Source: Eubacteriales bacterium (GTDB taxonomy: Bacteria; Bacillota; Clostridia; Christensenellales; UMGS416). From it: a stretch of 46,822 bases of DNA. Both the position numbers and the translations under genes were made by a program. The notes beneath the pieces were generated by a model, which saw nothing but the letters and a program-made list of their open reading frames with translations, made no database searches and had not been told where the DNA came from. The stretch is taken from contig JAQUVY010000003.1 in NCBI GenBank assembly GCA_028693155.1, positions 6,195 through 53,016 on the forward strand, read 5' to 3'. Of the stretch, positions 6,911 to 18,574 are shown piece by piece; positions within the stretch are counted from its first letter, which is position 1; every line of letters begins with the position of its first letter.

Positions 6911-7809
6911 GCGATCGCGTTTACCGGGATATTTTGGATGAACAGGCCGCCCGCCGCGCCGCGCGGGAGCAGGCCGCCGCCGGGCGATACCATGAGCTGC
7001 TGGCGCAGGACGCCGCGCTGCGCGAGGCGGCTCGCACCGTGCGCCATGCCGCGCTCACCGGGGAGGGCGAGCAAACCGCCCGGGAAGCCTGGGAAGCCCT
7101 GTGCGCCCGGGCGCTGGCAGCCCGGGGGTGGTCCGCCGACGCGCTGAACCCTGCGCCCGAATGCCCGCTTTGCGGCGACCGGGGCTATGTGCAGGGCAGG
7201 CTGTGCGCCTGCGTGCGCAACGCCGCCGCGCAGAGGCTGCTGGGCGGCAGCCGGGTGCGGGGCTTTGCCGATTTTGACGAAACCGTTTACCCCGAAGCAC
7301 CCATTCCCCCCGGCGTGACCCAGCGGGCGTATATGGCCCGCCTGCGCGGGATGATGGAGCAATACTGCTTGGATTATCCCCAGAGCCGGGAGAACTATGT
7401 CTTCACCGGCAAGGCCGGGCTGGGCAAGACCTATCTGATGGAGTGCATGGGCGCGGAGCTGATGAAGCGGGGCGCGTCGGTGGCGCGGGTCACGGCGTTT
7501 CAGGTGAACGCCATGATGGCGCGGGCGCTGCGGGGTGAGGACAGCATGGGCGTGCTTATGGACAGCGACGTACTGCTGCTGGACGATATGGGCAGCGAGC
7601 CGCTGCTGAATAAAGTCACCATCGCGGGCTTTTTCAATTTGTTTAACGAGCGGAGCATCGCCGGGCGGCCGGTGATCACCACCACCAACCTCACCCCGGC
7701 CGAGATCCAGGAGCGATATGGCGACCGGGTGTTTTCCCGTATGCTGGATAAACGGACGACGCGGGTCATTCCGTTTTACGGGGCGGATGTGCGCAACGCG
7801 CGCGGATAA
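6907..7809 (+). CDS. DnaC/DnaI-like replicative helicase loader (AAA+ ATPase)
   Basis: 300 residues. An N-terminal helical region is followed by a zinc-binding set C86-x2-C89-x10-C100-x-C102, as in DnaI. The AAA+ core has Walker A GKAGLGKT (168-175), Walker B LLLDD (223-227), a sensor TTTN (258-261) and arginines in DRVFSRML (273-280) suited to an arginine finger. This family loads the hexameric replicative helicase onto DNA together with DnaD/DnaB-type proteins. The start overlaps the stop of the DnaD-like gene, and the two form the standard clostridial primosome pair. Phage-type DnaC is an alternative, but no phage genes are nearby. Confidence 0.9.
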   Translation: MSDRVYRDILDEQAARRAAREQAAAGRYHELLAQDAALREAARTVRHAALTGEGEQTAREAWEALCARALAARGWSADALNPAPECPLCGDRGYVQGRLCACVRNAAAQRLLGGSRVRGFADFDETVYPEAPIPPGVTQRAYMARLRGMMEQYCLDYPQSRENYVFTGKAGLGKTYLMECMGAELMKRGASVARVTAFQVNAMMARALRGEDSMGVLMDSDVLLLDDMGSEPLLNKVTIAGFFNLFNERSIAGRPVITTTNLTPAEIQERYGDRVFSRMLDKRTTRVIPFYGADVRNARG

Positions 7810-7821
7810 GGAGCAGCTGGC

Positions 7822-8760
7822 GTGATCTGGTTGTGGATTTTTTTGAGCGTGGCAGTGCTGGTGATGCTGGTGCTGTACTTGGCTGCGGAGTATTTTTTTC
7901 GCATGGCCATCAGCCGCAAGGGCGTGAAGCCGTCGAAGCGGCACAAGGAAAGCGACCCCTGGGCGCCCTACCGCGACCTGATTGCAGAGGGCTCAAGCTG
8001 GATCGCCGCGCAAAACCCCGAGCGGGTCACCCTGCAAAGCTTCGACGGGCTGAAGCTGGCGGGCTTCTTTTTGCCCTGCGAGCACGCGGTGCGCACGGTT
8101 TTGTGCATGCATGGCTACCGCGGCAGCGCCCGGGGCGATTTTGCCCCGGTGGCGCGGTATTATCACGAGCACGGCTGCAATTTGCTGCTGGTGGATGAAC
8201 GCGCCCACGGCGACAGCGAGGGAAAGTACATCTGCTATGGCGTGAAGGAGCGCTTTGACTGCCGGGATTGGGCGCGCTATCTGGCGCAGCGCTTAGGAGA
8301 GGGGCATCCCATCTTTTTGGACGGCGTATCCATGGGCGGGGCGACGGTGCTCATGGCTTCGGGGCTGGAGCTGCCCGGCAGCGTGCGGGGCATCATCGCC
8401 GACTGCGGCTTTACCTCGCCTTGGGACATTTTTGTTTCGGTCATGCGGGGCGGCTTCCACCTGCCCGTATACCCGCTGCTGCCGCTGTTCGCCTGGCTTT
8501 GCCGGGCTCGGGCGGGCTTTGACCCCCGCGAGGCCTCCACGCTGGACGCCGTGCGTAAAACCCGCATCCCCATTTTTTTCTTGCATGGCGCGCGGGATCA
8601 CTTCGTGCCCACTCAAATGGGGCGGGATAATTACCAGGCCTGCGCCTCGCCCAAGGAACTGCTCATCATTCCCGAAGCGGGTCATGCGTTGAGCTATCTG
8701 CTGGACAGCAAACAGTGCCAAGAGCGCATTCAGGCGTTTTTGGATCGATATACCCTGTGA
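7822..8760 (+). CDS. Membrane-anchored alpha/beta hydrolase
   Basis: 312 residues from a GTG with AAGGAG upstream, 12 bases after the helicase loader. An N-terminal hydrophobic helix (residues 2-22) likely anchors the protein in the membrane. The alpha/beta hydrolase fold shows HGY (97-99) as oxyanion strand, the nucleophile elbow GVSMGG with S170, the acid in GARD (D259), and the histidine in EAGH (H288). It resembles YqkD-like serine esterases/peptidases of Firmicutes. The substrate is unknown. Co-transcription with the primosome genes is likely from spacing, but no functional link is apparent. Confidence 0.85.
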   Translation: MIWLWIFLSVAVLVMLVLYLAAEYFFRMAISRKGVKPSKRHKESDPWAPYRDLIAEGSSWIAAQNPERVTLQSFDGLKLAGFFLPCEHAVRTVLCMHGYRGSARGDFAPVARYYHEHGCNLLLVDERAHGDSEGKYICYGVKERFDCRDWARYLAQRLGEGHPIFLDGVSMGGATVLMASGLELPGSVRGIIADCGFTSPWDIFVSVMRGGFHLPVYPLLPLFAWLCRARAGFDPREASTLDAVRKTRIPIFFLHGARDHFVPTQMGRDNYQACASPKELLIIPEAGHALSYLLDSKQCQERIQAFLDRYTL

Positions 8761-8786
8761 AAACAAGCAAACGGAGGAAAGACACC

Positions 8787-10076
8787 ATGGCGGAACGGGA
8801 ACTGAAGGCCTTTTTGGAGGGTTTGTCCCCCGAGCGGCGGCAGAGATTGACCCAGCGTGTGACGCAGATCGTCGGGCACATCAAGAAAAAGGGACTCATC
8901 GACTATCAGGGCAAGCCCCGGCTGACGGGCTACGCCTACGGCGTGCTGTACGACTGGGATCTGTACTTTGAGAACCTCTTTTTGTCTTATTTGGGCGTAA
9001 GCCAATATTGCAAAAACGGCGTGGAGATCTTTTTGGATCAGCAGCTGCCCTGCGGGTTTATCGCCCGGGCGCTGGATCCCGAAGAGGGACCCCAATATCC
9101 GCGCGACCATTTCAAACCCTTTCTGGCGCAGATCGCCCTGCTGGGCGGCCGCATGGAGAAGGATTATTCCTGGCTGCGGGGCAATTATTATGAGCGGCTC
9201 ACAAGCTATGTGGATTACTGGCAGCGCTATACCGATCTGGATCACAACGGGCTGTCCTGCCGGGACAGCGCCGGGCATACGGGCATGGACAATCAGTATG
9301 CCCGCGCCGGGCGCGAGGGGGCGTTTTGCTGCGAGGGTGTGGATCTGAACTGCTACATCCTGCGCGAATTGGAGGCGATGGAGCAGCTGGCCGACGAGCT
9401 GGGGCTGCCCGGGGACGGCGCCAAGTTTCATGCCCGGGTGGAGAAGCTTCGCGCGGACATCCAAAGCACGCTGTGGAGCGAGGAAGACGGGTTTTATTTT
9501 GACCGCAATGAGCGCACCGGAGCGCGCATTCCCGCGCTAAGCGCGGCGGGCTTTATTCCGCTTTGGCTGGGGATCCCCGACGAAAAGCAGGCCGAGGCGC
9601 TCATCACCCGCCACCTGACCAATCCGGACGAGTTTTGGCGCCCCTACCCGGTGGCATCCTGGGCGGCGACCAATCCCGATTACCGGCAAAAACAAATTCA
9701 GGAGCTGGATCAGGGCTGCTGCAACTGGCTGGGCACCACCTGGGCGCCGGTCAATTATATGATCTTCCAGGGGCTGCGCCGGTATGGATACGATGCACTG
9801 GCCAAGGAACTGGCGGAAAAAACCTTTACCATGTGTCTGGATCTCAACCCGGTTACCCGGGAATACTACAATGCCGAGACCGGCGAGGGGATCGGTCTTA
9901 ATCCCTTCTTCGGGTGGTCGTCGCTGGGCTTGTTCCTGCTGCTGGAATACTATTTGGGTTATGACGCCAGCGATTTGACGCGGCAGGATGTTTTGCCGCT
10001 TGCTTCCCGGTATTTGGGCATTGATTATGAAGCCGTGCCGGCGATGGATCTGGGCGAAGTGGTGCGCTACGGCTGA
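8787..10076 (+). CDS. GH63/MGH1-like (trehalase-clan) glycoside hydrolase
   Basis: 429 residues from the ATG with GGAGGAAAG upstream. An (alpha/alpha)6-barrel enzyme of the trehalase/glucosidase/mannosylglycerate-hydrolase type. Typical segments are GVLYDWDLYFENLFLSYLG near residue 50, RDSAGHTGMDNQYARAG near 170 (the GMDN aspartate is the expected general acid), WRPYPVASWAATNP, CCNWLGTTWAPVNYMIFQGLRRYGY, and GIGLNPFFGWSSLGL near the C-terminus. No signal peptide, so it acts in the cytoplasm on an imported or internal glucoside such as trehalose, a glucosyl- or mannosyl-glycerate or an N-glycan fragment. The exact substrate cannot be assigned from sequence alone. Confidence 0.75.
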   Translation: MAERELKAFLEGLSPERRQRLTQRVTQIVGHIKKKGLIDYQGKPRLTGYAYGVLYDWDLYFENLFLSYLGVSQYCKNGVEIFLDQQLPCGFIARALDPEEGPQYPRDHFKPFLAQIALLGGRMEKDYSWLRGNYYERLTSYVDYWQRYTDLDHNGLSCRDSAGHTGMDNQYARAGREGAFCCEGVDLNCYILRELEAMEQLADELGLPGDGAKFHARVEKLRADIQSTLWSEEDGFYFDRNERTGARIPALSAAGFIPLWLGIPDEKQAEALITRHLTNPDEFWRPYPVASWAATNPDYRQKQIQELDQGCCNWLGTTWAPVNYMIFQGLRRYGYDALAKELAEKTFTMCLDLNPVTREYYNAETGEGIGLNPFFGWSSLGLFLLLEYYLGYDASDLTRQDVLPLASRYLGIDYEAVPAMDLGEVVRYG

Positions 10077-10142
10077 GTGTTGTTGCCGGCAGGGCGCTGG
10101 TCAAGGGGCAACTGCTCCTTGCAGGGGCTTTCTCTCGGTATG

Positions 10143-10476
10143 AACTATCCTGAGGAGGACTCGCCTCCGGCGGGGGCTAAATCCTTGTGCGGAAACAAGC
10201 CAAGTGCTGCAAGCGCGTTCGCTATTTGGGCATTCCTGCGGAATGCCCTATCGCTTCCGCGCGAGCCGTGTTTCGGCACAGCCGAAGCACTAGGATTGGG
10301 GGACGTTGTTGTATCACCGCTCCCGTGATTGTTGCCAAGGCAACAACACTGCGCTGGGCTTCCACGTGTTTTGGCAGCCAGTGCCGCTGGGGCGGCACTG
10401 GTTTGATGCGTCCCCCAAATCCCCCTAGCGACCCCCATTCCCCCTCCCATCTGGGGGTACCCCAGACCCCGGGAGC
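10143..10476 (+). repeat. Dispersed repeat module 1, copy C
   Basis: Same orientation as copy A and collinear with it. Hairpins GGGCATTCC/GGAATGCCC, GTGTTTCGGC/GCCGAAGCAC, GTTGCC/GGCAAC and CCAGTGCCGC/GCGGCACTGG are all preserved. Confidence 0.85.
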
Positions 10477-10499
10477 GTTTCGCCTGCGGCGAAACGCTC
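10473..10499 (+). repeat. Hairpin with swapped stem sequence (copy C)
   Basis: Perfect 12-bp stem GAGCGTTTCGCC / GGCGAAACGCTC with a TGC loop. It occupies the same place as the GCACTTCGGCC stem of copy A but with a different sequence in both arms. Confidence 0.8.
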
Positions 10500-10504
10500 C
10501 CATT

Positions 10505-10797
10505 GCCCGCTCTCGGGAACGACGCCTTGGCCGTCCGCGCAGCCTCTCCCCGATGAAAGGGTCAAGGGATGCAATCCCTTGTGGAGGTTCTTGCTATCTC
10601 TTTTTTGCACCGCTCTTATATTGCCGCTTCACGGCAATACTGCGCTTAGTTTCAGCGTGTTTCAGCCGCCAGTGCCGCTTTAGCGGCACTGGTTAGGGAT
10701 GAAATCCCTTGCAGGTCTCTTGCTTTTTCGTTTATTCGCCGCTCCCGTGGTTTGAGCGCGTTTCAGTTGCCAGTGCCGCTAAAGCGGCACGGGTTAT
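10505..10797 (+). repeat. Dispersed repeat module 2, copy C, with duplicated tail
   Basis: 10505-10694 aligns with 1299-1489 and 2980-3170, with more divergence. 10695-10797 repeats the last part again: AGGGATGAAATCCCTTG, then TTTGAGCGCGTTTCAGTTG and the hairpin CCAGTGCCGCT/AGCGGCACGG. Confidence 0.8.
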
Positions 10798-10894
10798 CTT
10801 ACAAAACTGTTAGACCGCCGTAAGCCGTTTCGATGGTACGCTGCCGCGCAGCGCCGTATCCTATAGGGGAAGACTGAAAAAGGAGCGGCGAAAA

Positions 10895-11530
10895 ATGAGC
10901 AAAAAGAAAAAGATGTGGATTTGTCTGGGTGCGGCAGCGGCGGCGATGCTGATCTGCGTGTGCGCAGCGGTCGCTCCCGTGGTGAGCCGCGGCTGGCATA
11001 TGTATGAGACAGCCATAGAGGAAAAGGGTGTGGACAGCCTCATCGCTTCGGTGCGCGGGCAGGAAAACTATGTGGCGCTGAAGGACATCTCGCCCGAGTT
11101 TCTTGAGCAGCTTTTGGCGTCTGAGGATCATCGCTTTTATGCGCACCCGGGCATTGACTTGCTCGCCATCGGCCGGGCACTGGTGCATAACGTGCTGGCC
11201 GGGCGCATGGAACAGGGCGGCAGCACCATCACCCAGCAGCTGGCGAAAAACCTGTACTTCTCCTTTGAAAAAACCGGAACCAGAAAGGTGGCCGAGTTGT
11301 TTGCGGCCTTTCGGCTGGAAAGCGTCTTGAGCAAGGACGAGATCCTGGAGCTGTACTGCAACGTGATCTATTTTGGCGAGGGGTGCTATGGTCTGCCCGA
11401 GGCGGCCGAGCATTATTTTGGAGTGCCCGCCGATACCCTCACCACCCAGCAAGCCGCGGCGCTGGTGCATACCATCAAAGCGCCCAGCCGCTATAACCCC
11501 AACGCACTGCGGCTGGCCATGGCCAACTGA
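10895..11530 (+). CDS. Monofunctional peptidoglycan glycosyltransferase (GT51)
   Basis: 211 residues from the ATG with AAAGGAG nine bases upstream. A basic N-terminus and one transmembrane helix (about 8-30) place the GT51 domain outside the membrane. Motifs in order: ASEDHRFYAHPGID (75-88, catalytic E77), QGGSTITQQLAKNLYFS (107-123), TRKVAELFAAFRLE (129-142), LELYCNVIYFGEGCYGL (151-167). These are the conserved GT51 boxes that polymerise lipid II into glycan strands. No transpeptidase domain follows, so it is of the MtgA/MGT type rather than a class A PBP. It is followed 13 bases later by a lipoprotein gene, probably in the same transcript. Confidence 0.92.
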   Translation: MSKKKKMWICLGAAAAAMLICVCAAVAPVVSRGWHMYETAIEEKGVDSLIASVRGQENYVALKDISPEFLEQLLASEDHRFYAHPGIDLLAIGRALVHNVLAGRMEQGGSTITQQLAKNLYFSFEKTGTRKVAELFAAFRLESVLSKDEILELYCNVIYFGEGCYGLPEAAEHYFGVPADTLTTQQAAALVHTIKAPSRYNPNALRLAMAN

Positions 11531-11543
11531 GGGGAGCGGCGAA

Positions 11544-11984
11544 ATGGTTCGGGAGGTGACACCCCTGGTTTTGGCGGCGCTGCTGGTACTGCTGCCGGGC
11601 TGCGTGGCGGTGGGCGCGGCGCAGACACCCAAGCTCTTCTGGCTGCGGGTGTGCAATGGCTGCGGCGAGAAAATCTCCGGTATCCGTTTTATATACGCGC
11701 TGAATGGGAAGCCCGTGGGCGATGGCTATATTGTCATGGCGGACGGGTCTGCCGTTCCGCAAGGCGAGGTGCTCAGCCGGGAGTTTATCCCTGAGGATTT
11801 TCCGGGCAATGCCGACCTGAGCGGTTTTTCCATTGCGTATCGGGTAATTATGCCCTCGGGAGAGGAAGTGCCTGTCGGCGATCGGGTGGCGTTTTGCGCC
11901 GGGTATGGGCGCGCGTACTCGTTGGCCTTGCGGGGCACGCGCGAGCAAGGCTTTTCCATCTCGCCAAACCATGACAAACCATAA
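11544..11984 (+). CDS. Putative lipoprotein of unknown function
   Basis: 146 residues from an ATG preceded by GGGGAG, 13 bases after the GT51 stop. A hydrophobic signal ends in a lipobox LLPGC, giving a predicted lipidated cysteine near residue 20. The mature part reads as a small beta-rich domain (LFWLRVCNGCGEKISGIRFIYALNGKPVGDGYIVMADGSAVPQGEVL...) with a CNGC pair and no recognised catalytic motif. Position directly after the GT51 gene suggests a partner or accessory at the cell surface; that is inference. Expression as a gene is supported by codon pattern, ribosome site and the terminator right after it. Confidence 0.7.
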   Translation: MVREVTPLVLAALLVLLPGCVAVGAAQTPKLFWLRVCNGCGEKISGIRFIYALNGKPVGDGYIVMADGSAVPQGEVLSREFIPEDFPGNADLSGFSIAYRVIMPSGEEVPVGDRVAFCAGYGRAYSLALRGTREQGFSISPNHDKP

Positions 11985-12023
11985 AAAAACAGGCAGCCCG
12001 GGCATTTGCCCGGGCTGCCTTTG
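11984..12023. terminator. Bidirectional terminator between the lipoprotein and GH2 genes
   Basis: Perfect 13-bp stem AGGCAGCCCGGGC / GCCCGGGCTGCCT with a short loop. An A-run on the left gives a U-tract for the minus-strand GH2 transcript, and a T-rich right side serves the plus-strand transcript. Confidence 0.85.
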
Positions 12024-12039
12024 CTGTAAAAAGAGGGGA

Positions 12040-13764
12040 CTATTCTTCCTCGATGGCCGCCTTGCGGGAATTGACGCGACGGAAAAATGCCGGGTCGAAT
12101 TTGGCGTGTCTGTCGTAGGTGTACAGGCCGTTGAGCTCCTGCTCAACATCGGTGAGCTGGGTGTAGCAAAAGGCGCAGACGTTGGGATTGTCCAGCAGCG
12201 CGGAGGTAAGGCCCTCGTAACGCGCCAAAAACTCCTCGCCGCTTTGCGGACCCTTGCCGTAGCCCCAGCCGGTCTTGTTGTCCGGGTTCCAGGCGATGCC
12301 GCCGTATTCGCTGACAAAGTAGGGCTGGCCGCCGTAGGACTGGCGGGCGGGGAAGGTGTTGTGTTTGCCGCCTTCGGGGGCGTCCTTGCCGTAGTGCGCG
12401 GCAAAGACCTCGGGATTCTGCTCGTAATCATGAATGTCAAACACGTCGGTCACCACATGGAAGTTGCCCGAGGTGTCGATGACCGGGCGGGAATCGTCCA
12501 GCTGCTTGGTGGCCTGGTAGGTAATGGCCAGCACATCGTCGCACTGCCTGGTGCCGTCCATGTCCCAGGTTTCGTTAAAGGGGCACCAGCCAACCAATGC
12601 CGGGTGGCTGTAATCGCGCTTGACCTCCTCCAGCCATTCGGGCAGGAAAGCGGTGAGCCCCGCCGGCGTGGTGATGTCCAGCCCCCAGCTGCCCATTTCG
12701 CCCCACACCAGATAGCCCAGGTGATCCGCCCAGTACAGGAAGCGTTCCTCAAACACCTTTTGGTGCAGCCGGGCACCGTTGAAGCCCATGTCCATGCTGC
12801 GGGTAATGTCGGCCTTCAGCTCGTCGTCGCTGGGCGCCGTGTAAATCCCGGTGGGGTAAAAACCCTGATCCAAAATAAGACGCTGAAAAACGGCCTTGCC
12901 GTTGATGCGCAGCGCGCCGTCGCCCCAGCTTAAGGAACGCAGGCCGAAATAGCTCTGCACGGTGTCCAGCACTTCGCCGTCCCGCACCAGCTCCAGCGTA
13001 AGGTCATACAGCTTGGGCTGGCCGGGCATCCACAGCTCGCGGCGGGCAAGGGCCACGCGGGCTGTGACGGCGGCGCTGTCCGCGGCGCTTTCGCACGCAC
13101 CCACGGCCTGCCCTTCATAAAAGGCACGCACGCGCAGCGCACAGCCCGCGGCATTGCCCTTGATCTGCGCGCGGACGTCCAGTGCGGCGTTGGCGGCGTC
13201 GGGGGTCAGGCGCACATCCCCCAGATAGGTGGGGGACACGCACTCCATCCACACCGTTTGCCAAATGCCGGTGGTGCGGGTGTAATCGCAGTCATGAGAA
13301 AAATACTGGTCGCTTTGCTTGCCTCGGGGCTGGCGCCAGGAGCGCACGTCGTCCCGCGCGCATACGCAGATGACGTTTTCGCCGGGGATGAGCAGTGCGG
13401 TAATGTCCAAAGCAAAGGAAACATAGCCGCCCTTATGCGTGCCGGCCTTTTGGCCGTTTACCCACACATGGGCTTCGTAGTCCACCGCGCCGAAGTGGAG
13501 CAGCACGCGGTTGCCTGCCCAGCTTTCGGGCAGCGTGACCGCGCGGCGATACCACACCGCGGGCATAAAGTCGGTGTACTGCACGCCGGAAAGCGCGCTC
13601 TCCGGGCAAAAGGGCACATGGATCACGCCGCAAAGCGCGTCCCGCTCATAAAACTTGCGGGCAATGCCGCTGTCGCCGTGGTCGATCTCAAACTGCCAGG
13701 CGCCGTTTAAATTCATCCAGCTTTCCCGCACAAACTGCGGCCGGGGATATTCTGGCCTGTCCAT
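12040..13764 (-). CDS. Glycoside hydrolase family 2 protein (beta-galactosidase/beta-glucuronidase-like)
   Basis: 574 residues. The start chosen is the ATG with AGGAGG eight bases upstream; an ATG seven codons earlier lies before this site. Domains: N-terminal jelly-roll sugar-binding (1-180, LNGAWQF, VWYRRAVTLP, LLHFGAVDYEAHVWVNG, TGIWQTVWME), an immunoglobulin-like domain (180-275), and a TIM barrel. Catalytic residues: acid/base in GWCPFNETWD (N397-E398) and nucleophile in YFVSEYGG (E486). No signal peptide, so cytoplasmic. The short form without extra C-terminal domains is typical of gut Clostridia GH2. Substrate (beta-galactoside, glucuronide or mannoside) is not fixed by visible residues. 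The divergent AraC-type gene is a likely regulator. Confidence 0.9.
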   Translation of the reverse strand: MDRPEYPRPQFVRESWMNLNGAWQFEIDHGDSGIARKFYERDALCGVIHVPFCPESALSGVQYTDFMPAVWYRRAVTLPESWAGNRVLLHFGAVDYEAHVWVNGQKAGTHKGGYVSFALDITALLIPGENVICVCARDDVRSWRQPRGKQSDQYFSHDCDYTRTTGIWQTVWMECVSPTYLGDVRLTPDAANAALDVRAQIKGNAAGCALRVRAFYEGQAVGACESAADSAAVTARVALARRELWMPGQPKLYDLTLELVRDGEVLDTVQSYFGLRSLSWGDGALRINGKAVFQRLILDQGFYPTGIYTAPSDDELKADITRSMDMGFNGARLHQKVFEERFLYWADHLGYLVWGEMGSWGLDITTPAGLTAFLPEWLEEVKRDYSHPALVGWCPFNETWDMDGTRQCDDVLAITYQATKQLDDSRPVIDTSGNFHVVTDVFDIHDYEQNPEVFAAHYGKDAPEGGKHNTFPARQSYGGQPYFVSEYGGIAWNPDNKTGWGYGKGPQSGEEFLARYEGLTSALLDNPNVCAFCYTQLTDVEQELNGLYTYDRHAKFDPAFFRRVNSRKAAIEEE

Positions 13765-13800
13765 AAGAGCAGCCTCCTGTTTCATTTGGGTGATAGGTGC

Positions 13801-13808
13801 ATTATAAT
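13801..13808. promoter_or_regulatory. Overlapping divergent -10 boxes of GH2 and AraC-type genes
   Basis: The eight bases ATTATAAT contain TATAAT on the plus strand (13803-13808) and TATAAT on the minus strand (13806-13801). This predicts two face-to-face promoters sharing four bases, with leaders of about 30 bases (GH2) and 50 bases (AraC-type). Confidence 0.5.
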
Positions 13809-13864
13809 GCTATAAACAGCCAATGAAAATAGAAAAAACGCATATTGAAGTGAGGATTATACGC

Positions 13865-14716
13865 ATGAGGGAAGAGATCATCAGCTACGCCCCGCCCACG
13901 GCGCCCTTTCCCTTTTGGATCGAGATGACCGGGATCTCCTACTGCGACGGCAGCTATCACATCGCCCGGAAAAATTCCGGCGTTTGGGTGCTGGAATATA
14001 TCGAGCAGGGGCGGGGCGAGGTGCGCGTCAACGGCCGGGTCTTCACGGCCGGCCGGGGCGATGTATACCTGCTGCCCGAGGGCAGCGACCACGACTACAC
14101 CTCCTCCCGGGAGGAGCCCTGGGTCAAAAAATGGATCAACGCCCGCGGGCCGCTGTGCGGCGCGCTGTGCCGCGCCTACGGTTTGTCGGGGGTTTATCAT
14201 ATGAACGGCCCCGATCTGTCCGGGGAGTTTGACGCGCTGCGCGCCATGACCCGCGCCACGCCGGACGCGGCGGGTGCCGCCCGGGAGGGCGCGGTGCTGT
14301 TTCACCGGATGCTGCAAAAAATGGCCGCGTACGGCGCGGGCAAGGAGGAGAACGAGCCGGCCGGCGCGCTCAAGGCCTATTTGGAGGCAAGCTTGGAGCG
14401 GCCGGTGACGCTGGCGGATATGGCGGCGCACCTTTACCGCTCGCCTGCCCAGACCGTACGGCTGTTCCGCACGGCCTTTGGGGAGACGCCCTGCCGCTAC
14501 CTGCAGCAGCGCAGGCTGGAGGGCGCGGCGCTGCTGCTGGCGGGAACGCGCCTGCCCGTGCAGGAGATCGCCCGGCGGTTTTGCTTTGCCGACGCGCACT
14601 ACTTCGCCAACGTATTTCGCGGCAAATACGGCCTTACGCCCAGCGCCTATCGCAGGGGGAACCGCGTTTCGGCGCGCCCGGGAGGAAGCGCGCGCGGCGG
14701 CGCGCTTTCCCGGTGA
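13865..14716 (+). CDS. AraC-family transcriptional regulator with cupin domain
   Basis: 283 residues from the ATG preceded by GTGAGG; an ATG 14 codons upstream has no ribosome site. The N-terminal half is a cupin sensor (VLEYIEQGRGEVRVNGRVFTAGRGDVYLLPEGSDH), typical of sugar-responsive AraC proteins. The C-terminal ~100 residues hold two helix-turn-helix motifs: VTLADMAAHLYRSPAQTVRLFRTAFGETPCRYLQQRRL and QEIARRFCFADAHYFANVFRGKYGLTPSAYRR. Divergent arrangement and overlapping promoters suggest it controls the GH2 gene in response to the sugar substrate or product. Confidence 0.88.
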   Translation: MREEIISYAPPTAPFPFWIEMTGISYCDGSYHIARKNSGVWVLEYIEQGRGEVRVNGRVFTAGRGDVYLLPEGSDHDYTSSREEPWVKKWINARGPLCGALCRAYGLSGVYHMNGPDLSGEFDALRAMTRATPDAAGAAREGAVLFHRMLQKMAAYGAGKEENEPAGALKAYLEASLERPVTLADMAAHLYRSPAQTVRLFRTAFGETPCRYLQQRRLEGAALLLAGTRLPVQEIARRFCFADAHYFANVFRGKYGLTPSAYRRGNRVSARPGGSARGGALSR

Positions 14717-14827
14717 AACCGGCGGAAAGCTTTTGAAAAGTGAAATTTTGCGGAAAATGCCCGAAAAAGCAAGCCCTTCTTTTGGACACTCTTTGTAAAT
14801 TGCCTGAAAGGAATCGTGCCTGTGCGC

Positions 14828-14856
14828 TTGAAACCTGGCCCCCTATACGATATAAT
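14828..14856 (+). promoter_or_regulatory. Promoter upstream of upp
   Basis: TTGAAA, 17 bp, TATAAT: near-consensus sigma-A promoter. Expected transcription start near 14863, about 190 bases before upp. Confidence 0.8.
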
Positions 14857-14916
14857 GCAACGGAATAGGAGGTTATCTTCGGCGATGAGGATAGCGTGTT
14901 CCAATTATATATTCAC

Positions 14917-14981
14917 GACCGGGCGAGGCGGAGCATGCGGGACATTCCCCGCAGAACCGGCGCGTCTGGTCATCTTTTTTT
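14917..14981 (+). promoter_or_regulatory. Candidate transcription attenuator in the upp leader
   Basis: GACCGGGCG (14917-14925) can pair with CGTCTGGTC (14963-14971) over nine pairs, two of them G-U. It encloses a second hairpin TGCGGG/CCCGCA and is followed by AT C and seven T. This is a rho-independent terminator shape placed inside an untranslated leader. The bases CCGGGCGAGGC at its start loosely resemble the PyrR-binding loop but have an extra base. Regulation by uracil nucleotides is inference. Confidence 0.4.
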
Positions 14982-15042
14982 ATTGCGGCGTTCCGCAGTG
15001 ATTCTTTCGGCGGCAGAATGCTCTGCCGGCGCAAACTTATGA

Positions 15043-15684
<642 letters not shown>

Positions 15685-15717
15685 GTCTTTCCCAACATTA
15701 CAAAGGGAGGTATCACC

Positions 15718-16032
15718 GTGCAGGAGGATATCATCACCAGAATTCGCCAGGCCGAGCAGGAGGCCGCCGCGCTGCGTGAGCAGGGGCAGGCTCAGGCTCG
15801 TGACCTGACTCGCGCCGCGTCTCAGCAGGCCGAGGAGGCACAGGCAACCTCTGCCCGCGCGCTGCGCCAGGAGGTCAAGACCATGCAGGCGCAGGCCTTT
15901 GACCGGGCGCAGACCCAGGCCGCCGACGACGTGGCAGCCCATGCCCGTGCGCTTCAGCAGGACGACCCTGCCGCCCGCGAGCGGGAGGATCAAGCCGTGC
16001 GCGCGGTGCTGGAAAGGATCGTGAAGGGATAG
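15718..16032 (+). CDS. ntpF: V-type ATPase subunit G/H-like (NtpF), peripheral stalk
   Basis: 104 residues from a GTG with AAAGGGAGG upstream. The sequence is almost all charged and Ala/Gln-rich (IRQAEQEAAALREQGQAQARDLTRAASQQAEEAQ...), which predicts a long coiled coil. This fits the peripheral-stalk subunit that pairs with subunit E and links the catalytic head to subunit I. Assignment rests mainly on position as the first gene of an ntpFIKECGABD-ordered operon; sequence similarity in this subunit is always low. It ends two bases before ntpI. Confidence 0.8.
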   Translation: MQEDIITRIRQAEQEAAALREQGQAQARDLTRAASQQAEEAQATSARALRQEVKTMQAQAFDRAQTQAADDVAAHARALQQDDPAAREREDQAVRAVLERIVKG

Positions 16033-16033
16033 C

Positions 16034-18558
<2,525 letters not shown>

Positions 18559-18574
18559 GAAGGGAGGGCCCTTC

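Larger units (their letters stand above)
10077..10894. other. Repeat-rich intergenic region C (no gene)
   Basis: About 820 bp without a supportable gene. It holds module 1 (10143-10476), a hairpin (10473-10499), module 2 (10505-10694) and a second copy of the module 2 tail (10695-10797). The last 100 bases are unique and should contain the promoter of the GT51 gene; a possible -10 TATCCT lies near 10856 but no convincing -35 is visible. Confidence 0.8.

Noticed and set aside
14885-15001. 38-codon leader peptide upstream of upp
   Set aside because: Ribosome site is 12 bases away, composition is not informative, and the frame runs through the putative terminator; not called as a gene.
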